From assembly GCF_964355755.1 (NCBI RefSeq), contig NC_092679.1, forward strand, positions 4,524,001-4,588,000: 64,000 nucleotides of DNA, given 5' to 3'. A program made the translations under genes and the position numbers. The stretch comes from Antedon mediterranea (taxonomy: Eukaryota > Echinodermata > Crinoidea > Comatulida > Antedonidae). Of the stretch, positions 60,075 to 64,000 are shown piece by piece. The notes under the pieces are model-generated. The model was not told where the DNA came from, did no database searches, and worked only from the letters and a program-made list of their open reading frames with translations. Every line of letters starts with the position of its first letter. Position 1 is the stretch's first letter.

Positions 60075-60340
60075 GAGCTGTGGCTTGGTGGTTATGATGC
60101 TTGGCTACCAATCTAAGGTCCTGGGTTCAAGTCCTGTCATATGTCAGGGTTTTTTTCTCATGACAATTTACAACTCCACTCCCAAAGACTTAATAATAAG
60201 TCTTTGTTTATGTAGAGCATCTTGTGTATATGTTTGTCTTGTGAAATTATTAAATAGTTTATCCATCCTGTAATTGGCGGGTTACTCGCTGTTGGATGAG
60301 TATGAAATAAAAGAGTATGAAATAAAAATATTCTATACTT
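60075..60340 (+). mobile_element. tRNA-derived SINE
   Basis: A box GTGGCTTGGTGGTTATG (60080), B box GGTTCAAGTCC (60124-60134), then a body with CACTCCCAAAGACTTAATAA and the end GGCGGGTTACTCGCTGTTGG, followed by AATAAAAGAGTATGAAATAA. The head is close to the one at 36.87 kb. It lies between the two halves of the direct duplication. Confidence 0.75.
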
Positions 60341-60648
60341 TATTATATTTTTGTAGACAACTTTATAATAATGTCCTGGATTAAAATAATAAAATAAATA
60401 ATAATAATAATAATTAATATACAGTACACGTGTTCTAAATTTCAGTATGGTTTTACACTTGAAAGTTATAAAAGCATAACTGTTAAAAGATTAAATAAAA
60501 CAAATGACAATAAAACAGTAGGAAGAATGTGAAAAGATTCTGCTCACATTGATATTATGTCCATTATGCTTGTGAAATAAAATTGGTTGCTAAATATATG
60601 ACAGGGAGAACTGGATAGTGGCTTTACATACTGTAGGTCCAAGTACAA

Positions 60649-61155
60649 TACAACATGATGGCCAATAGAGATTTTTTTTGTTTTCAAATGAGCCAATCAC
60701 CCACACATAGCTGTCAAGTCAAAAATCATTCTATGCACACTCAGTAGCATTTATACTCCTGCACAAAGCTACTGAAACTTATATTTAATACAGACATTTT
60801 ACTCAGGCCTACTGAAATTAATATTAAATACAGTGACAAGTTGAGAGCTCTGCAATTAATAACATAATCACTTAGTAAACAAACACTATTCTATTATTAG
60901 CATTTGTTTCATTTATAAATTATTCTGTTTTAAAATTTTCTTTCATAATTCTGTATTATAAAAACAATTTTATCTGGTTTCAGTGTACAGTAATAATAGA
61001 TAATAATTGTTCAATATAATTATGAAAAATTATATTTTAATCAACGCAAAATTCAGAGGAAATTCTGCAGCTGATAAGAATAGCTTCTGTATTTTTTATA
61101 ATATATTCAGAAAGCTAACATCAATTTATTAACTGAAAAGTTACTGTATACATTA
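60649..61155 (+). repeat. Direct duplication, copy 2
   Basis: Same sequence as 58881-59326 with an extra segment of about 60 bp near 60810-60885 (including GACAAGTTGAGAGCTCTGCA). Differences are otherwise single bases. Confidence 0.9.
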
Positions 61156-61359
61156 CCCATGGAGAACTGGATACAAACTTTAAACATTTAGAAAGCTCTA
61201 GGCATTAGAAATACTTGCAATATAAAAATACATAAACATAAACAAATTATATACAAAATCAAGTCGAATGCTGCCCAACATTCAGAAAGTAAAAAAAAAA
61301 GGGGAAAAACCTATTTTCCCATAAAAAGCGGTGAATTATTACTCACTAAAAGTCTCCAT

Positions 61360-61556
61360 TACTGTTTTTGTCCTGTTTCCGGTTCCCGTGTTGTCCTGTT
61401 TTTTTTTTCAGTTTCTATGGGCTGCCTTATACAAGCTTCGCTTTTTAGGAATGTTGCCCCTCTTATTTTAATCATATTTACTGTTAATTTTTATTTTCTA
61501 TGAAAGACAAGAAGAGAAATAAATGTTACTTTGATTGATTGATTGATTGATTGATA
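61360..61556 (+). mobile_element. 3' end of a LINE with ATTG tail
   Basis: GTTTCCGGTTCCCGTGTTGT, CTATGGGCTGCCTTATACAA and a T-rich UTR precede AGAGAAATAAATGTTACTTT and GATTGATTGATTGATTGAT. Confidence 0.65.
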
Positions 61557-61814
61557 TATATAAAATTGTTTCAATTAAAATTACAACGTCCATGATCTGG
61601 ATTCTGAATTGTACATGTGTATCTGGTCATACTATTTGTACAATATGTTGGCTGGAATGGAAGATTTGTCAAGGAGAAAATGTGATAAAATCTACAACCA
61701 TGTGCTTGACCAGGCAGAGAGGATTATAACATTTTAGGTAAGGTTTGTATTATACGTAACTAAAATCAACTGATTAAAATTGTTCTTTTATCTTCAATGT
61801 CTTTCTCAACAAAA

Positions 61815-61962
61815 TAAAGTTCTGTCCACACTATCAAACTAGTTTGACAAAAAAAAAATGTGATGTGCCCAAATATGGTAGTAATATGACATCATATTGT
61901 CCATATATGTGCACATCATATTTTGTTGTCACATAAAGTTTGATAGTGTAGACAGAGCTTAA
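61815..61962. mobile_element. MITE family A copy, near intact
   Basis: Left end is AAGTTCTGTCCACACTATCA and right end is TTTGATAGTGTAGACAGAGC, then TTAA (61959-61962). The inner hairpin is ATGTGATGTGCCCAAATATG with CATATATGTGCACATCATAT. Confidence 0.85.
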
Positions 61963-62060
61963 TAAGAGTAACACTCTATGTCATGCTCCATGATTTTGCA
62001 GAAATTGAGAGTAAAATTAACCCTGTGATCTTCAGGGTGTACATAATATCATAAGTAAAT

Positions 62061-62080
62061 AAAAAAAAAAAAAAAAAAAA
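62061..62080 (+). repeat. Poly-A run
   Basis: About 20 consecutive A after TAAGTAAAT. It may be a retroposition tail, but the upstream 100 bp are not recognised. Confidence 0.8.
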
Positions 62081-62854
62081 TACCATAAAAATAATATATG
62101 TACTGTCTGTATATAAAATCTTTACAGGTTATACTAATATTATTTTATTTCTGCAAATACATTTATTATATTTCTTTCTTAAAAGAAAAAGATGTTACAT
62201 TATATTATTTTACATTTCTATTCAGTACGACTAATTTTAACAACTAAGAACAGATTACCTTGCATATGTATGGTACTTAGATTTTTTGTATCATGGCTTG
62301 ATATATCAAGTTTTTAAATTTGAAATTACAGTGAGCATGATACAAATGAAAGACTTGATTATCTTATGACGATACTGTTCTGAATTTGACATAGCTACGC
62401 AAAAATTGGGTCGGGTGACATTAAGCAATCGTTATCAGTAATATTCATCTATTTATTTGCTAAAATTCATGACAAGTTTTTCGGTCGATAGAATAAAAAG
62501 AGCGAATGTTATGTGCTTTTATTACTCCTAGTCGTATACAGATTTTGGTTTCTTTTGTATGGTACTAACTTTAGTAATAGCGATAATGAATAACCAGGAT
62601 CATATTTGTATATATGACGATGACTGTAAAAGAAACGTTGAATACATAGAACTGTAAATGTTAATTAAGCTATATACACTGCCATGAAACACAATAAGGA
62701 CGTCATTTTAAACGGCGATAATGATTTACTGAAAGAGAGATATTGACAGTGATGATTATTAATAGTCAGATATTCTATCAAAGAACTAGGCATTTCAAGA
62801 ATCAATATGACTTGAAGGGAGAAAGCTGGTTTCCCGCTGAAATTTCCCCTGGAC
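62081..62854. other. Non-coding stretch
   Basis: No gene recognised. AT-rich throughout. Confidence 0.4.
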
Positions 62855-63150
62855 ATTTTTTCTCCTCCCCCAGCCTGAACATTTTCTCACCTTTGGACAT
62901 TTTCTCCCCTCCCTCACCCTGGACATTTTCTCCTCTCCCTCACCCTGGACATTTCCTCACCCTCCCTCACCCCTCACCCTGGACATTTTCTCCTCTCCCT
63001 CACCCTGGACATTTCCTCACCCTCCCTCACCCCTCAACCTGGACATTTTCTCCTCTCCCTCACCCTGGACATTTTCTCCCCTCCCTTTTGCATTTTCTAC
63101 CCTTACCCACACTGGAAATATTCCTGGACATTTTCTCCCCACCCTTGACA
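62855..63150 (+). repeat. Pyrimidine-rich minisatellite
   Basis: Units of 26-32 bp built on CACCCTGGACATTTTCTCCT or CACCCTGGACATTTCCTCAC alternate into a higher-order repeat of about 60 bp. A 140-codon plus-strand frame (WTFSPLPHPG repeats) crosses it and is a by-product. Confidence 0.9.
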
Positions 63151-63267
63151 TCTGGCATTTTTTAATTTGAGTTCAGTTTCAATTCAAATAAAGAATTCGT
63201 ATGCAATATCTGCAAACAAAATTATATTTTACACCAAAATAATTTTAATTGACATTAAAGAGCCTAA

Positions 63268-63868
63268 AAACTGCCATACTACCCTAAATTGAGAAAAGGG
63301 CTTAACTACATTTTTTTCGAAATTGAGATTTTTGTCTTATTTGACTCTTGAATTCACCAGTCTATAAATATGAAATCATTATCAATAATTGAGGCTTACA
63401 GTATCTACAAACACCGATAGAAATAATCTGACAAAAGGCTTCAACTACAGCGATTGACCAAGCAGGAGCATGATGAATATATAATGAGGCACATTTATGT
63501 TCTCAAAGCTTCTTTCATATATAATTTATTTCAACTAAAGTTACTAAAATGTTTTGGTAAATTTTGATCAAAAATCAATCAAAATAACTGCGTGTGCCCT
63601 GTTTTCTAAGTATGTCCCGCAATTGTATAGTTAAGTACCAATAATTTTAGAAAAGGCTTTATCTGAAATTTGACGCCCCAAAATAATAAAAAGTATAATT
63701 TAAAACAATGTCAGATATTTGTTATTAATGTACTTCTTAAATATGTTCAATTGGAAATAAAATACTGCATGAACTTTTGTAATGAAAAACAAAAACATAT
63801 TTTAGGCAAGTACTCAAAAGTAGATTTTTGTAGAGAAGCCCTTTTCTCAAAGTAGGGCAGTATAGTTC
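63268..63868. mobile_element. Inverted-repeat element of about 600 bp
   Basis: Left ACTGCCATACTACCCT then TTGAGAAAAGGGCTT (63269-63302) is mirrored by AAGCCCTTTTCTCAAAGTAG then GGCAGTATA (63836-63864). The interior is AT-rich, with a 61-codon plus-strand frame that is not convincing. It is probably a MITE of another family. Confidence 0.6.
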
Positions 63869-64000
63869 TAGTTTTTGGGACACACTATCACATTTCTGGG
63901 ACACACTAAACATTTACTGTATGTCAAAGTTTTACTTTGCTAATTCAAGGTATTCACAATAATGATCAATGATACAAAATCCATGATGCATCATGCCTAC

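Noticed and set aside
62743-63165. 140-codon plus-strand frame rich in P, S and WTF
   Set aside because: It crosses a pyrimidine-rich minisatellite and has no recognisable domain.
42933-63868. Hairpins as intrinsic transcription terminators
   Set aside because: The DNA is eukaryotic; hairpins here are transposon ends or repeat units.

Overview
The window is AT-rich, intron-rich animal nuclear DNA, not bacterial. The signs are: split coding exons with GT/AG borders, tRNA-derived SINEs with RNA polymerase III A and B boxes, 3' ends of CR1/L2-type LINEs, several families of short TTAA-flanked inverted-repeat transposons (MITEs), and many micro- and minisatellites. The repeat style suggests a marine invertebrate deuterostome, an echinoderm being my best guess from memory. 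That guess is unverified. I see no operons, rRNA genes, intact tRNA genes, viral genes or CRISPR arrays.

Two genes can be supported. (1) The last three coding exons of RAD51B, a RAD51 paralogue in homologous-recombination repair, lie on the minus strand at 20309-20240, 19645-19536 and 19182-19060. Splice phases agree, and a stop codon and polyA signal follow. I could not find the upstream Walker A/B exons, so they are either far upstream or outside the window. (2) A two-EF-hand, swiprosin-like protein is encoded by one long plus-strand exon (45714-46631), with a candidate non-coding first exon and CCAAT/YY1-type promoter near 45.04-45.29 kb. Weaker coding candidates are a 45-codon frame behind a TATA box at 2.3 kb, minus-strand coding-like stretches at 7.0-7.2 and 15.83-15.95 kb, and a 12-codon candidate first exon at 59.57 kb.

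Most of the rest is repeats. 0-19 kb: sparse DNA, a 20-bp minisatellite (9.4-10.5 kb) and a decayed LINE with reverse-transcriptase remnants (16.1-16.5 kb). 19-26 kb: the RAD51B 3' end, a transposon terminus expanded into twenty 57-bp repeats (20.7-22.0 kb), an 80-bp array (23.5-24.1 kb) and a tandem array of tRNA-like units (25.0-25.8 kb). 26.9-30.9 kb: a 3.9-kb foldback-like element with about 0.55-kb inverted arms around a 2-kb, 30-bp minisatellite. 31-45 kb: MITEs, SINEs and minisatellites. 45-47 kb: the EF-hand gene. 47-64 kb: AT-rich DNA, a degenerate satellite, two arrays of palindromic 34-bp units, three plus-strand SINEs and a 0.45-kb direct duplication.

The most notable theme is terminal or inner parts of small transposons becoming long, very regular tandem arrays. 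One such array sits in a RAD51B intron, about 400 bp upstream of an exon. Calls rest on reading by eye, so divergent or short exons will have been missed.
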